NCBI RefSeq assembly: GCF_022842045.1
Contig: NZ_JALHQI010000004.1
Coordinates: 16,792 to 80,791 of the forward strand
DNA: 64,000 nucleotides
Source of the DNA: Arenimonas sp.
GTDB taxonomy: Bacteria; Pseudomonadota; Gammaproteobacteria; Xanthomonadales; Xanthomonadaceae
Direction: 5' to 3'
Of this stretch, positions 53,695 through 63,182 are shown one piece after another. Made by a program: the position numbers and the translations under genes. Within the stretch, counting starts at the first letter, position 1. Every line of letters begins with the position of its first letter. Below the pieces are notes generated by a model. The model was not told the DNA's origin, did not search any database, and saw only the letters and a list, made by a program, of their open reading frames with translations.

Positions 53695-55869
53695 TCAGAG
53701 CCGCTGCACCCCGTGCACCACGCCCAGGCGGCGGATGCGGCGGATGACGTCGGCCAGGTGCTTGCGGTTGCGGACTTCGATCGCGAACTCCATCACCGAC
53801 ACCGCCACGTCGCGCTCGCGGTACTCGACCGCATCGATGTTGGAGTTGCTTTCGGCCACGGCGGCGGCGACCTGGGCCAGCACGCCGGGCTTGTTCTCGA
53901 CCTCGATGCGCAGCGCCACCCGGTAGTCGCCCTCGACGTTGCGGTCCCAGGCCATCGGCACGCAGCGCTCGGGGAACTTGCGGTACTCGACCACGTTCGG
54001 GCAGTCCGTGCGGTGCACCACCACGCCCTTGCCGGCGCTGAGGTAGCCCATGATCTCGTCGCCCGGGATCGGGTGGCAGCAGGCCGCGAAGCTCAGCACG
54101 CCGCGCTCGCTGCCCGTGATCATGATTCGTTCGGAGGTGCCGGTGGGCAGGACGGCGCCGTCCAGCGGCAGCACGTCCTGGCCGTGCACCATCAGCCGCG
54201 CGACCTGCGCCGGCATGCGGTTGCCCAGGGCGATGTCGGCCAGCAGTTCTTCCAGCCGCCGGTAGCGCAGGTCGGCCAGCAGGTGCTCGATGCGGTCGGC
54301 CGGCACGCGGTCGAGCGAGCTCTCGAGCGCCTCCAGCGCGCGGTCCAGCATGCGGTGGCCAAGGTCGACCGCATCCTCGTGCTCGAGCCGCTTCAGGAAG
54401 TGCCGGATCGCGGTGCGCGCCTTGCTCGAGACCACGAACTCCAGCCACTGCGGGCCCGGCGTCGCCGAAGGCGCCGTGATGACCTCGACGCTCTGGCCGC
54501 TGCTGAGCTTGGTGCGCAGCGGCACCAGCTTCTTGTCAACGCGCGCGGCCACGGCATGGTTGCCGACGTCGGTATGGACGGCATAGGCGAAGTCGAGCGC
54601 GGTGGCGTTGCGCGGCAGCGCCAGGATGTCCCCCTTGGGCGTGAACAGGTAGACCTCGTCCGGGAACAGGTCGACCTTGACGTTCTCCAGGAACTCCAGC
54701 GACGAACCCGCGCTCTGCTGCGTGTCCATCAGGTTGCGCACCCAGTCCTGCGCACGCGCCTGCGCCGCGCTGCCGCCGGCGCCGGCGCTCTTGTAGACCC
54801 AATGCGCGGCGATGCCGCGCTCGGCCACGAGGTCCATGTCCTCGGTGCGGATCTGCACTTCCACCGGCGCGCCGTAGGGGCCGAACAGCACGGTGTGCAG
54901 GCTCTGGTAGCCGTTGGCCTTGGGGATGGCGATGAAGTCGCGGAAGCGCGCGTCCAGCGGCTTGTAGATCGAGTGCACGGCGCCCAGCGCGTGGTAGCAC
55001 TGCATCACGGTGGGCACGACGATGCGGAAGCCAAAGACGTCGAGCACCTGCTCGAGGCTCTTGTTCTCCTGCTTCATCTTCGTATAGATGCTCCACGGCG
55101 ACTTCACCCGGCTCACCAGGTGGTTGCGCAGGCCTTCCTGGGCCAGGCGCTGCGCCAGCTGCGCCTCGATCGTGGCCAGGGCTTCGCGCCGCATCACCGG
55201 CTGGGCCGCGATGCGCCGGGAAATCACCCGGTGCCGCATCGGGTGCAGGGCGCGGAAGCCCAGGTCCTGCAGCTCGGCCTTGATCTTGTTCATGCCCAGG
55301 CGCTGGGCGATGGGCGCGTAGATCTCCAGAGTCTCGCGGGCGATGCGGCGGCGCGACTCGGCGGCCATCGAATCGAGCGTGCGCATGTTGTGCAGGCGGT
55401 CGGCGAGCTTGATCAGGATCACGCGCAGGTCGCGCGCCATCGCCAGCATCATCTTGCGGAAGCTTTCCGCGGCGGCCTCCTGGCGGTCGCGGAAGTGGAG
55501 CTTGTCGAGCTTGGTGACGCCATCCACCAGCTCGGCGACGGTGACGCTGAACTCGCGCTCGATCTCGCTGCGCGGCAGCGGGGTGTCCTCGAGTGCATCA
55601 TGCAGGATCGCGGCGCACAGCGTCTCGGCATCGAGCCGCAGCTCGGCCAGGATGCCGGCCACGGCCACCGGGTGGGTGATGTAGGCCTCGCCGCTCTTGC
55701 GCGTCTGGCCCTCGTGGGCGCGCGCGCCAATCTCGTAGGCGCGCCGGACCTGGCGCACCTGGTCCGGCGGCAGGTAGTCGGCCAGCCGCTTCTCGAGCGC
55801 CAGCACGGCGTCCGGACACGGATCCGGGCCGATGTCGGCGACTTTCTGCGGCTTGGTGAAGGAAGACAT
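53695..55869 (-). CDS. spoT: Bifunctional (p)ppGpp synthase/hydrolase SpoT
   Basis: 724 residues. The HD hydrolase domain is intact ([45 protein letters not shown]). The synthase domain has the [58 protein letters not shown] and [11 protein letters not shown] blocks. Then come the TGS domain ([31 protein letters not shown]) and a C-terminal ACT-type domain. It is therefore the dual-function SpoT/Rel type. It follows rpoZ on the same strand after the REP-like pair and starts gene pairs with ridA and recG. Confidence 0.96.
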   Translation of the reverse strand: MSSFTKPQKVADIGPDPCPDAVLALEKRLADYLPPDQVRQVRRAYEIGARAHEGQTRKSGEAYITHPVAVAGILAELRLDAETLCAAILHDALEDTPLPRSEIEREFSVTVAELVDGVTKLDKLHFRDRQEAAAESFRKMMLAMARDLRVILIKLADRLHNMRTLDSMAAESRRRIARETLEIYAPIAQRLGMNKIKAELQDLGFRALHPMRHRVISRRIAAQPVMRREALATIEAQLAQRLAQEGLRNHLVSRVKSPWSIYTKMKQENKSLEQVLDVFGFRIVVPTVMQCYHALGAVHSIYKPLDARFRDFIAIPKANGYQSLHTVLFGPYGAPVEVQIRTEDMDLVAERGIAAHWVYKSAGAGGSAAQARAQDWVRNLMDTQQSAGSSLEFLENVKVDLFPDEVYLFTPKGDILALPRNATALDFAYAVHTDVGNHAVAARVDKKLVPLRTKLSSGQSVEVITAPSATPGPQWLEFVVSSKARTAIRHFLKRLEHEDAVDLGHRMLDRALEALESSLDRVPADRIEHLLADLRYRRLEELLADIALGNRMPAQVARLMVHGQDVLPLDGAVLPTGTSERIMITGSERGVLSFAACCHPIPGDEIMGYLSAGKGVVVHRTDCPNVVEYRKFPERCVPMAWDRNVEGDYRVALRIEVENKPGVLAQVAAAVAESNSNIDAVEYRERDVAVSVMEFAIEVRNRKHLADVIRRIRRLGVVHGVQRL

Positions 55870-55934
55870 GCAGCCAGACTACGCGGGGCCGGGAAACCCA
55901 TCAATGCCGCGGCTTTCGGGCCCGTGAACGAACT

Positions 55935-56021
55935 GTGGGAGGGAATGTAGGAGGGCCTTCAGGCCCGAAGCTTCTTGGCGAAGACCTTCGGGCCTGAAGG
56001 CCCTCCTACATTCCCTCCCAC
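55935..56021. repeat. Perfect 36-bp inverted repeat, REPIN-like, between rpoZ and spoT
   Basis: The arms at 55935-55970 and 55986-56021 are perfect inverse copies over 36 bases with a 15-base loop. Each arm reads GTGGGAGGGAAT then GTAGGAGGGCCTTCAGGCCC, so it has a GTGGGAG head and a nested GTAGGAG head next to a GGGCC-ttca-GGCCC hairpin. This is the build of paired REP sequences mobilised by RAYT-type enzymes (for example the GTAG-headed SMAG elements of Stenotrophomonas). It also forms a strong hairpin in RNA. Confidence 0.92.
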
Positions 56022-56059
56022 GGAGGGTTGGGCGAGGGGCAGGACCCCTCGCGCCGGAC

Positions 56060-56362
56060 TCAGAGGTCGTCGCCGCCCTTGGACAGGTCGTCGTCGACGA
56101 CTTCCGCGGCGGCCCATTCCAGCGCCTCGCGCTCGGCACGCTCGCGCTCGGCCTTCTCGACGTCGTCGATCAGCTGCTGGTCGATCTTGCGGGCGGCGAT
56201 CTCGCGCAGGGCCAGCACGGTCGGCTTGTCCTGGTGCTCGCTGTTGTCGAGGGTCGGCTCGACGCCCTTGGCCAGCTGGCGGGCGCGCTTGGACGCCATC
56301 AGGACCAGCTCGAAGCGGTTGTCGACGACGGACAGGCAGTCTTCCACGGTGATGCGGGCCAT
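56060..56362 (-). CDS. rpoZ: RNA polymerase omega subunit
   Basis: 100 residues. [31 protein letters not shown] is the conserved N-terminus, and [15 protein letters not shown] is the second block. Omega helps fold and hold the beta-prime subunit and, with DksA, is part of the ppGpp binding region, which fits its position ahead of spoT. The tail is acidic and variable. It follows gmk on the same strand, with a 169-base gap that is rich in GC hairpins. Confidence 0.97.
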   Translation of the reverse strand: MARITVEDCLSVVDNRFELVLMASKRARQLAKGVEPTLDNSEHQDKPTVLALREIAARKIDQQLIDDVEKAERERAEREALEWAAAEVVDDDLSKGGDDL

Positions 56363-56531
56363 TGGATCTCCTCACCGAAGGCTGCCCGGCCGGGGCGCCT
56401 ACGGAAAATCAAGGGGTTACGCGAACCGCGCATTCTACGCCCGGGCCGGGGGGCGGCGCAAATGGCTTCCTCGGTCGACGCCGGGCCGGCCGCCCGGTGG
56501 CCGGGGCGCGGCCCGGCCGCCCGGGCCCCAG

Positions 56532-57152
56532 TCAGGCCAGCAAGTCGCGGATCAGCGAAGCGTGCCGGGTGGCCTGGGCGGCGCGCCTGAGGCGCTGGGC
56601 CACGAAGATGGCCCGCAGCTCGGCCGCGGCGGCATCGAAATGTTCGTTGACGATGACGTAGTCGAACTCGTCGTAGTGCGACATCTCCTCCCGGGCCGCC
56701 GCCAGGCGCCGGGCGATGGTCTCCTCGCTGTCCTGGCCGCGGTTGCGCATCCGGGTCTCGAGGGCGTCCTTTGACGGCGGCAGGATGAACACGCTCAGGC
56801 AGTCGGGCATCTTCTCGCGCACCTGGCGGGCGCCCTGCCAGTCGATCTCCAGCAGCACGTCCTTGCCGGCCGCCAGCTGCGGCTCCACCGACTGCCGGGC
56901 GGTCCCCTTGTAGTCGCCGTGCACCAGCGCGTGCTCGAAGAAATCGCCGGCGGCGATCATCCGCTCGAACTCGGCCTTGTCCACGAAGTGATAGTGCTGG
57001 GCGTGGCGCTCGCCCGGCCGCGGCGCGCGCGAAGTGAAGGAGATCGACAGCGCGATGCCCGGCTCCTTCGCCAGCACCGCGTTGACCAGGCTGGACTTGC
57101 CGGCGCCCGAGGGCGCCGCGACGACGTAGAGGGTGCCGCGGATCGTGTTCAT
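56532..57152 (-). CDS. gmk: Guanylate kinase
   Basis: 206 residues. The P-loop is APSGAGKSSLV and the GMP-binding stretch FTSRAPRPGERHAQHYHFV is followed by ALVHGDYKGTARQSVE and VLLEIDWQGARQVR. It phosphorylates GMP to GDP. The ATG overlaps the yicC stop by ATGA, so the two are translationally coupled. The open frame continues upstream into yicC only by chance. Confidence 0.97.
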   Translation of the reverse strand: MNTIRGTLYVVAAPSGAGKSSLVNAVLAKEPGIALSISFTSRAPRPGERHAQHYHFVDKAEFERMIAAGDFFEHALVHGDYKGTARQSVEPQLAAGKDVLLEIDWQGARQVREKMPDCLSVFILPPSKDALETRMRNRGQDSEETIARRLAAAREEMSHYDEFDYVIVNEHFDAAAAELRAIFVAQRLRRAAQATRHASLIRDLLA

Positions 57153-58012
57153 TCGAGGTTCTGCACCTGTTCGCGCAGCTGTTCGATCAGGACCTTGAGC
57201 TCCACCGCCGCCTGCGTGGTGCGGCTGTCCACGGACTTCGAGCCCAGGGTGTTGGCCTCGCGGTTGAACTCCTGCATCAGGAAGTCGAGCCGGCGGCCCA
57301 CGGCCTCGGGCAGGGCGAACACGCGCCGGGCCTCGGCGACGTGGCTGGCGAGGCGGTCGAGCTCTTCGTCCACGTCGATCTTCTGCAGGTTCAGCACCAC
57401 TTCCTGCTCCAGCCGGCCCGGATCGAGCGGCAGCTTGAGGTCGGCCAGCTTCGCATCGAGCTTGGCCCGCAGCGCGGCGCGGATCTCCGGCAGCCATTCG
57501 CGGACCTGGCGGGTGATGCGCTCGATGCCATCCACGCGCTCGGCCATCACCGCCGCCAGCTTGGCGCCCTCGCGCTCGCGGGCGGCGACGAATTCGGCCA
57601 GGGTCTCGTCCAGCAGGGCCAGGGCCTCGGCCTGCAGGCCAGCCTGGTCCAGGGCGTCTTCCTCGACCACGCCGGGGAAGCGCAGCAGCTCGGTGAATTC
57701 GGTGCGCAGGCCGGGGAATCGCCCGTCCATGGCCTGGGCCGACGCGGCCAGCTGGTCCAGCAGGCCCTGGTTGATGCGCAGGTCGGCGCGGCCACCGGCG
57801 GAAGGCCGGAACCGCAGCACCAGGTCGACCTTGCCGCGCGAGACCTTCTGGGCGACGCGCTCGCGCAGGGCCGGCTCGATCGCGCGCAGCTCCTCGGGGG
57901 CGCGCACGCTGAGCTCGTGGTAGCGATGGTTCACCGCGCGCAGCTCGCAGCCCAGCGTGCCGCCGGTGGCGGCGCGCTCGCAGGCGGCGAAGGCAGTCAT
58001 GCTGCGGATCAT
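57149..58012 (-). CDS. yicC: YicC-family endoribonuclease
   Basis: 287 residues. MIRSMTAFAACE at the start and the C-terminal GRRLDFLMQEFNREANTLGSKSVD block are the family signatures (YicC_N and DUF1732). YicC-type proteins are RNases that act on small RNAs; the acidic EFNREANT end carries the likely metal-binding residues. It is coupled to gmk by overlap. It is divergent from rph, with 66 bases between them. Confidence 0.94.
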   Translation of the reverse strand: MIRSMTAFAACERAATGGTLGCELRAVNHRYHELSVRAPEELRAIEPALRERVAQKVSRGKVDLVLRFRPSAGGRADLRINQGLLDQLAASAQAMDGRFPGLRTEFTELLRFPGVVEEDALDQAGLQAEALALLDETLAEFVAAREREGAKLAAVMAERVDGIERITRQVREWLPEIRAALRAKLDAKLADLKLPLDPGRLEQEVVLNLQKIDVDEELDRLASHVAEARRVFALPEAVGRRLDFLMQEFNREANTLGSKSVDSRTTQAAVELKVLIEQLREQVQNLE

Positions 58013-58078
58013 GGGCGGTCCCGGGTCTGGAGGGGTCGAATGGTAATCTAGCCGGCCAAAGATTGCCGGATGTGCCCC

Positions 58079-58807
58079 ATGACCAGCTCCCCCCGCCCCG
58101 ACGGCCGCGCCCCCGACCAGCTGCGCGCCGTCCGCATCGAGCGCAACTACACCAAGCATGCCGAGGGCTCGGTGCTGGTCTGCTTCGGCGACACCAAGGT
58201 GCTGTGCACCGCCAGCATCGACAACAAGGCGCCGGGCTTCCTGCGCGGCAAGGGCGAAGGCTGGGTCACGGCCGAGTACGGCATGCTGCCGCGCGCCACC
58301 AACACCCGCAACGACCGCGAGGCCGCGCGCGGCAAGCAGGGCGGCCGCACGCTGGAAATCCAGCGCCTGATCGGCCGCGCGCTGCGCGCCTGCATCGACC
58401 GCAAGGCCCTCGGCGAGCGCACCATCACCCTCGACTGCGACGTGCTGCAGGCCGACGGCGGCACCCGCACCGCGGCGATCACCGGCGCCTACGTGGCGCT
58501 GTGCGACGCGATCTCGGTGCTCAAGGCCCGCGGCGACATCACCCGCGACCCGATCCTGGGCGCGGTGGCGGCGGTCTCGGTCGGCATCTGCCAGGGCGTG
58601 CCGGTGCTCGACCTCGACTACCGCGAGGACAGCACCTGCGACACCGACATGAACGTCGTGATGAACGACGGCGGCGGTTTCATCGAGGTCCAGGGCACGG
58701 CCGAGGGCCACGCCTTCCGCCGCCCCGAACTCGACGCCCTGCTCGCCCTGGCCGAAAAGGGCATCGCCGAACTCGTCTCCCTGCAGCGCGCCGCCTTGGC
58801 GGGCTAG
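58079..58807 (+). CDS. rph: Ribonuclease PH
   Basis: 242 residues from the ATG at 58079 (an ATG three codons earlier is possible). [26 protein letters not shown] opens the protein, and [15 protein letters not shown], the phosphate-binding stretch, and [22 protein letters not shown] are intact. It trims tRNA 3' ends phosphorolytically. A possible -10 (TAATCT, 58043-58048) precedes it. rdgB follows 36 bases later, and the trio rph-rdgB-hemW is a common gene order. Confidence 0.96.
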   Translation: MTSSPRPDGRAPDQLRAVRIERNYTKHAEGSVLVCFGDTKVLCTASIDNKAPGFLRGKGEGWVTAEYGMLPRATNTRNDREAARGKQGGRTLEIQRLIGRALRACIDRKALGERTITLDCDVLQADGGTRTAAITGAYVALCDAISVLKARGDITRDPILGAVAAVSVGICQGVPVLDLDYREDSTCDTDMNVVMNDGGGFIEVQGTAEGHAFRRPELDALLALAEKGIAELVSLQRAALAG

Positions 58808-58843
58808 TTTTTTTGCCACGGATGAACACCTGACCCACACACG

Positions 58844-59440
58844 ATGCCTAGACAACTGGTCCTCGCGACATCGAACAAGGGCAAGCTCGCGGAGCTGCAG
58901 CCGCTGTTGGCGGATGCGGGCCATGCGCTGGTGTCGCAGGGCGAGTTGGCGGTGGAGGATGCGGTCGAGGATGGCCTGACCTTCATCGAGAACGCCATCC
59001 TGAAGGCGCGGCATGCGTGCGCGGCGACCGGGCTGCCGGCGCTGGCGGACGATTCGGGGCTGGTGGTGGACGCGCTCGGCGGCGAGCCGGGCCTTTACAG
59101 CGCGCGCTATGCCGGCGTGCATGGCGATTCCGCGGCCAACATCGCCCGGCTGCTCGAGCGCATGCAGGGGCTCGAGGGCGAGCAGCGGCGGGCGCACTTT
59201 TACTGCGTGATCGTGCTGATGCGGCACGCCCGCGACCCGCAGCCGCTGGTGGTCGAGGGGCGATGGCCAGGCTATGTGCTGGAGGCGCCGCGCGGCGACG
59301 GCGGCTTTGGCTATGACCCGGTGTTCCTGGATCCGGTGCAGCAGCACACCGCGGCCGAGCTCGACCCGGCGCTGAAGAACCGGATCAGCCACCGCGGGCT
59401 CGCGCTGGCCGCGCTCCGCGCGCGGCTGCACGAGCTGTGA
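58844..59440 (+). CDS. rdgB: XTP/dITP pyrophosphatase RdgB (HAM1 family)
   Basis: 198 residues. LVLATSNKGKLAELQPLL is the N-terminal family block and ADDSGLVVDALGGEPGLYSARYAG the substrate and metal-binding loop; GFGYDPVFLDP and KNRISHRGLALAAL end the core. It removes non-canonical purine nucleotides from the pool. The hemW start codon overlaps its TGA stop (GTGA), so the two genes are coupled. Confidence 0.96.
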   Translation: MPRQLVLATSNKGKLAELQPLLADAGHALVSQGELAVEDAVEDGLTFIENAILKARHACAATGLPALADDSGLVVDALGGEPGLYSARYAGVHGDSAANIARLLERMQGLEGEQRRAHFYCVIVLMRHARDPQPLVVEGRWPGYVLEAPRGDGGFGYDPVFLDPVQQHTAAELDPALKNRISHRGLALAALRARLHEL

Positions 59441-60594
59441 GCACGCTCATCCCGCCGCCGCTGTCGCTGTACATCCACATCCCTTGGTGCGTGAAGAAAT
59501 GCCCGTATTGCGACTTCAATTCGCACGGGCAGAGCGGCGCGCTGCCGGTGGACGACTACATCGCCGCGCTGGTGCGCGACCTGGAGCAGGACCTGCCGCT
59601 GGTGTGGGGCCGCACGGTGCACAGCGTGTTCTTCGGCGGCGGTACGCCCAGCCTGTTCGCGCCCGATGCGATCGGCGCCATCCTCGACGCCTGCTCGTCG
59701 CGGCTGCGCTTCGCGCCGGGCGCCGAGATCACGACGGAGTGCAATCCGGGCACCGCCGAGCACGGCCGCTTCGAGCAGTACCGCGCCGCCGGCGTGAACC
59801 GCATCAGCTTCGGCATCCAGAGCTTCGACGACGGCTGCCTGCAGCGCCTGGGCCGCATCCACGGCAGCGCCGAGGCCGAGCGCGCGGTGAAGCTGGCCCA
59901 GGACGCCGGCTACGACAACCTCAACCTGGACCTGATGTACGCCCTGCCCGGCCAGGACCTGGCGATGGCGCTGCACGACATCGAGCGCGCGATCGCGCTG
60001 CAGCCCGCGCACCTCTCGCACTACCAGCTGACGATGGAGCCCAACACCGCCTTCGCGGTGAAGCCGCCCGAGGGCCTGCCCGGCGAGGACGACGCCTGGG
60101 ACATCCAGGAGCGCTGCATCGAGGCGATGGCCGCCGCCGGCTATGCCCAGTACGAGGTCTCGGCCTATGCCCGCGAAGGCCGGCAGTGCGCGCACAACCT
60201 CAACTACTGGCGCTTCGGCGACTACCTCGGCATCGGCGCCGGCGCCCACGGCAAGATCAGCTCGGGCGCCAGCGGCGAAGTGCGCCGCCGCTGGAAACCC
60301 AAGAACCCGCGCGACTTCATCGCCCACGCCGGCACCGCACGCGGCATTGGCGGCGACGATCCGATCGCGCCGACGGGCCTGCCCTTCGACTACATGCTCA
60401 ATGCATTGCGGCTCGTCGAAGGCTTCCGCCTGTCGGACTTCGAGTCGCGCACCGGCCTGGACCGCCAGGTCATCGCCGCCGAGCTCCAGCACGCGCGCGT
60501 CCTCGGCTGGCTCGAGCAGGACGGGGAGCATTGGCGGCCGACGGAGCTGGGGCGGCGGTTTACGAATGATGTGATTGGCTTGTTCCTGGGCTGA
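59437..60594 (+). CDS. hemW: Heme chaperone/radical-SAM protein HemW
   Basis: 385 residues. The radical-SAM motif CVKKCPYC near the N-terminus binds a 4Fe-4S cluster and is followed by VFFGGGTPSLFAPD and GVNRISFGIQSFDDGCLQRLGRIH. The C-terminal HemN-like domain ends in DVIGLFLG. It lacks the extra features of HemN and is annotated in this family as HemW, which binds heme for transfer to respiratory proteins. The start is GTG overlapping the rdgB stop. Confidence 0.94.
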   Translation: MSTLIPPPLSLYIHIPWCVKKCPYCDFNSHGQSGALPVDDYIAALVRDLEQDLPLVWGRTVHSVFFGGGTPSLFAPDAIGAILDACSSRLRFAPGAEITTECNPGTAEHGRFEQYRAAGVNRISFGIQSFDDGCLQRLGRIHGSAEAERAVKLAQDAGYDNLNLDLMYALPGQDLAMALHDIERAIALQPAHLSHYQLTMEPNTAFAVKPPEGLPGEDDAWDIQERCIEAMAAAGYAQYEVSAYAREGRQCAHNLNYWRFGDYLGIGAGAHGKISSGASGEVRRRWKPKNPRDFIAHAGTARGIGGDDPIAPTGLPFDYMLNALRLVEGFRLSDFESRTGLDRQVIAAELQHARVLGWLEQDGEHWRPTELGRRFTNDVIGLFLG

Positions 60595-60735
60595 CGACGG
60601 GAACGCGGCAACTGGCGGGCAGTCACCAGTAAGGAGGCAACTAGTGAGGAGGAAATAGGAACTAGCAAGTGCCCGGATCCGGCTTTTCACTAGTTCCTGG
60701 TTCCTCTTCACTGGCTCCTCGCCCCGCTCGCTCCC
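60595..60735. repeat. Degenerate tandem repeats forming an imperfect inverted repeat after hemW
   Basis: The left part has several copies of a short unit like AACTAGTGAGGAGGAA and GGAACTAGCAAGTG, and the right part the inverse TTCACTAGTTCCTGGTTCCTC with TTCACTGGCTCC. They can pair across the central GGATCC region (60676-60681). It sits in the gap between hemW and the CPXCG gene and looks like an intergenic repeat element. No reading frame is supported. Confidence 0.6.
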
Positions 60736-60776
60736 CGTTCACCCGCCACTCCCACACCCCCCGCTACCCTCTCCCC

Positions 60777-60962
60777 ATGCTCGACACCATCACCTTGACC
60801 TGCCCGCACTGCGGCGAGACTTTCGAAACCGTGGCCGATCCCTCGGCCGGCGACGCCGAGTACGTCGAGGACTGCTACGTCTGCTGCCGGCCCATCACCG
60901 TCCGGCTGCGGGTCGGCGGCGACGGCGAGCTCGACGGCTACGACGCCGACCGCGACGACTGA
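60777..60962 (+). CDS. CPXCG-motif cysteine-rich protein
   Basis: 61 residues. CPHCGETFE and a second pair in CYVCCRPITV make the four-cysteine zinc-ribbon of the CPXCG family, known mainly as small conserved bacterial proteins without an assigned role. The C-terminus is acidic (DGYDADRDD). A -10-like TACCCT lies 6 bases before the ATG with no Shine-Dalgarno sequence, so the message may be leaderless. Confidence 0.88.
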   Translation: MLDTITLTCPHCGETFETVADPSAGDAEYVEDCYVCCRPITVRLRVGGDGELDGYDADRDD

Positions 60963-60976
60963 CCCCGTCTTGATCT

Positions 60977-60982
60977 AGAATT
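60977..60982 (+). promoter_or_regulatory. Putative -10 box ahead of the cobalamin riboswitch
   Basis: TAGAAT lies just after the CPXCG stop, and a transcript starting 6-7 bases later (about 60989) would begin just before the riboswitch. No good -35 is seen, possibly because the region overlaps the end of the previous gene. Confidence 0.5.
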
Positions 60983-60992
60983 CACCCGCCCC

Positions 60993-61150
60993 AGGTGTTC
61001 GGGAAGCCGGTCCAACTCCGGCACTGCCCCCGCAACGGTAGGCCAGAATCCCCTCCAGCAAGCCACTGTGCCCCCGGGCATGGGAAGGCGGACGGGAGGC
61101 GAGGTGCCCCGCGCACCCCGCCGCTGGCGAGTCCGGAGACCGGCCTGGTG
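60993..61150 (+). promoter_or_regulatory. Cobalamin riboswitch controlling btuB
   Basis: The conserved core is clear: GGGAAGCCGGT at 61002, TCCGGCACTGCCCCCGCAACGGTA (61018-61041), AAGCCACTG (61061-61069), GGGAAGG (61083-61089), and the B12 box AGTCCGGAGACCGGCC (61131-61146). The order and spacing match the adenosylcobalamin/cobalamin aptamer family. It is followed by a strong hairpin TGGCCACCC-ACCAG-GGGTGGCCA (61154-61176) and then 127 bases before the BtuB ATG, which probably form the expression platform. Confidence 0.93.
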
Positions 61151-61303
61151 CTTGGCCACCCACCAGGGGTGGCCACCACGGCACGTTGCGGAGGGCGACG
61201 GGGCAGCGTCATGGCCTGCGCCCGTCCGCGCCCGGCCGCGTCGTTTCCCCGGACCACCCCGCGCGTGCTTCCCGCGGGTGAGCGTTCCAGGAGAAACCAT
61301 CAG

Positions 61304-63121
61304 ATGAACCCCGTTGCACGCCAGTCCGCGCTTTGCGCGGCGATTTCCCTCTTGCTGTCCCCCGCCGCCGCCCTGGCCCAGGACGCGGCCACGCTGGACG
61401 CCGTCCAGGTCACCGCGACCCGCATCGAGCGCCCGCTCGACGAAGCCCTGGCTTCGGTCACCGTGATCACGCGCCAGGACATCGAGGCCAGCCAGGCGCC
61501 GGACCTGATCGACCTGCTCGGCCGCCAGGCCGGCATCGACGTCGCCCGCACCGGCGGCCCGGGCGGCGGCAGCGCCCTGTTCCTGCGCGGCAGCAATTCG
61601 AACCAGAGCCTGATCCTGGTCGACGGCATCCGCGTCACCTCGACCGGCCAGGGGGTGTTCGACTTCGCCCACCTGCCGCTGGAGCAGATCGAGCGGATCG
61701 AGATCGTGCGCGGCCCGCGCGCGTCCATGTGGGGCTCGGATGCGATCGGCGGCGTGGTCCACATCTTCACCCGCGACCCGTCGGCGCCGTCCGCGCGCGT
61801 CTCCGCGGGCAGCTACGGCCGGGTCGGCGCCAGCGCCGCGATCGGCACCGGCGACAGCCGCCGCGGCTTCGGCATCACCGCCGGCGTCCAGCGCCTGCGC
61901 GGCTTCTCGGCCACCAACCCGAACTCGGTGTTTTCCTACGATCCCGACGACGACGGCTACCGCAACCGCAACCTCAGCCTGCGCGGCCGCACCGCCGTCG
62001 GCAGCCAGGTGCTGTCGTTCAACGCCATCGCCACCGACGCCGAGGTCGAGTTCGACCGCGGCGTCACCGATGCCCGCAATGCCTCCGGCGGCGTGACCCT
62101 GGCCGGCGAACTCGCCGCGCACTGGAGCCACCAGTTCACCCTCGGCCACGCCCGCGAGGACCTCGACACCGCGGGTTCCTTCCCCAACGCCTTCCGCAGC
62201 CGCCGCAGCAGCGCCGACTGGCTGCACACGCTGGCCATGGGCGAAGACGCCTCCCTGCGCTTCGGCCTGAACTGGCAGCGGGAGAACGGCGAATCGGAAA
62301 ACGCCTTCAACGGCCTGCTGTTCGACGACACCCGCCGCAGCCAGGCCGCCTTCATCGGTTACGGCGGCCGCTTCGGCCGGCACGTGCTCGACCTGTCGCT
62401 GCGCCGCGACCACAGCAACCAGTACGGCGGCGTCACCACCGGCAATGCCGGCTGGGGCGTCGACCTGGGCGACCGCGTGCAGTGGCGCCTGTCCTGGGGC
62501 GAGGGCTTCCGCGCGCCGAACTTCAACGAGCTCTACTACCCCGACACCGGCTTTGGCTTCGCCGGCAACCCGGACCTGCGGCCGGAGCATTCACGCACCT
62601 GGGAAACCGGCCTGGCCTACACGCCGGCAGCCGGCCAGCGGCTGGAGCTGTCGGTCTACCGCACCCGCGTGCGCGACCTGGTCGCGTTCGCCGCGCCGCT
62701 CACCAACAACGCCATCAACATCAACCGCGCCGCGCTCGAGGGCGTGGAGCTGGGCTATCGCTTCGACCGCGGCGGCTGGAGCGGCGGCGGCAACCTGACC
62801 TGGCAGGACGCGATCGACGCCGGCGCCGGCCAGCCCCTGCTGCGCCGGGCCAAGCGCAAGGCGCACGTCGACCTGGGGCATGCCTGGGGCAACGGGCTCT
62901 CACTGGCGCTGGAGGGAGATTATTTCTCGGGTCGCCCCGATTTCGGCGCCCGCCTGCCCTCGCACGCCCTCGCGCACTTGCGCCTGGCCTGGCAGTTCAG
63001 CCCGGCCTGGCGCCTCGAGGGCCGGCTGGAAAACCTCGCCGATCGCGACTATGAACTGGTCCGCGGCTACAACACCCCCGGCCGCAGCGGCCTGGTCAGC
63101 CTGGTCTGGAACGGGAGGTAA
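61304..63121 (+). CDS. btuB: TonB-dependent vitamin B12 receptor BtuB
   Basis: 605 residues with a signal peptide ending ALAQ. The plug domain has the TonB-box-like start DAVQVTATRIERPLDEAL and the blocks GGPGGGSALFLRGSNSNQSLILVDGIRV and VRGPRASMWGSDAIGGVVHIFTR. A 22-strand barrel follows, ending in VSLVWNGR. Its control by a cobalamin riboswitch and its size (about 600 residues, like E. coli BtuB) identify it as the cobalamin receptor. A GGAG Shine-Dalgarno stands before the ATG. The frame continues open through the riboswitch to 60995, but this is chance. Confidence 0.95.
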   Translation: MNPVARQSALCAAISLLLSPAAALAQDAATLDAVQVTATRIERPLDEALASVTVITRQDIEASQAPDLIDLLGRQAGIDVARTGGPGGGSALFLRGSNSNQSLILVDGIRVTSTGQGVFDFAHLPLEQIERIEIVRGPRASMWGSDAIGGVVHIFTRDPSAPSARVSAGSYGRVGASAAIGTGDSRRGFGITAGVQRLRGFSATNPNSVFSYDPDDDGYRNRNLSLRGRTAVGSQVLSFNAIATDAEVEFDRGVTDARNASGGVTLAGELAAHWSHQFTLGHAREDLDTAGSFPNAFRSRRSSADWLHTLAMGEDASLRFGLNWQRENGESENAFNGLLFDDTRRSQAAFIGYGGRFGRHVLDLSLRRDHSNQYGGVTTGNAGWGVDLGDRVQWRLSWGEGFRAPNFNELYYPDTGFGFAGNPDLRPEHSRTWETGLAYTPAAGQRLELSVYRTRVRDLVAFAAPLTNNAININRAALEGVELGYRFDRGGWSGGGNLTWQDAIDAGAGQPLLRRAKRKAHVDLGHAWGNGLSLALEGDYFSGRPDFGARLPSHALAHLRLAWQFSPAWRLEGRLENLADRDYELVRGYNTPGRSGLVSLVWNGR

Positions 63122-63127
63122 GGCCTC

Positions 63128-63156
63128 GCCGGGCCAGTCCCCCGGACTGGCCCGGC
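63128..63156 (+). terminator. Perfect 13-bp hairpin after btuB
   Basis: GCCGGGCCAGTCC and GGACTGGCCCGGC pair perfectly around a CCC loop, 6 bases after the btuB stop. There is no T tract, so it may act as a 3' end protector or weak terminator. Confidence 0.5.
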
Positions 63157-63182
63157 CCTATGCGCGGGGCCACGCGTGTGCC

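Noticed and set aside
60995..61303. N-terminal extension of BtuB into the riboswitch
   Set aside because: The riboswitch is well conserved RNA, and the protein has a proper signal peptide from the ATG at 61304.
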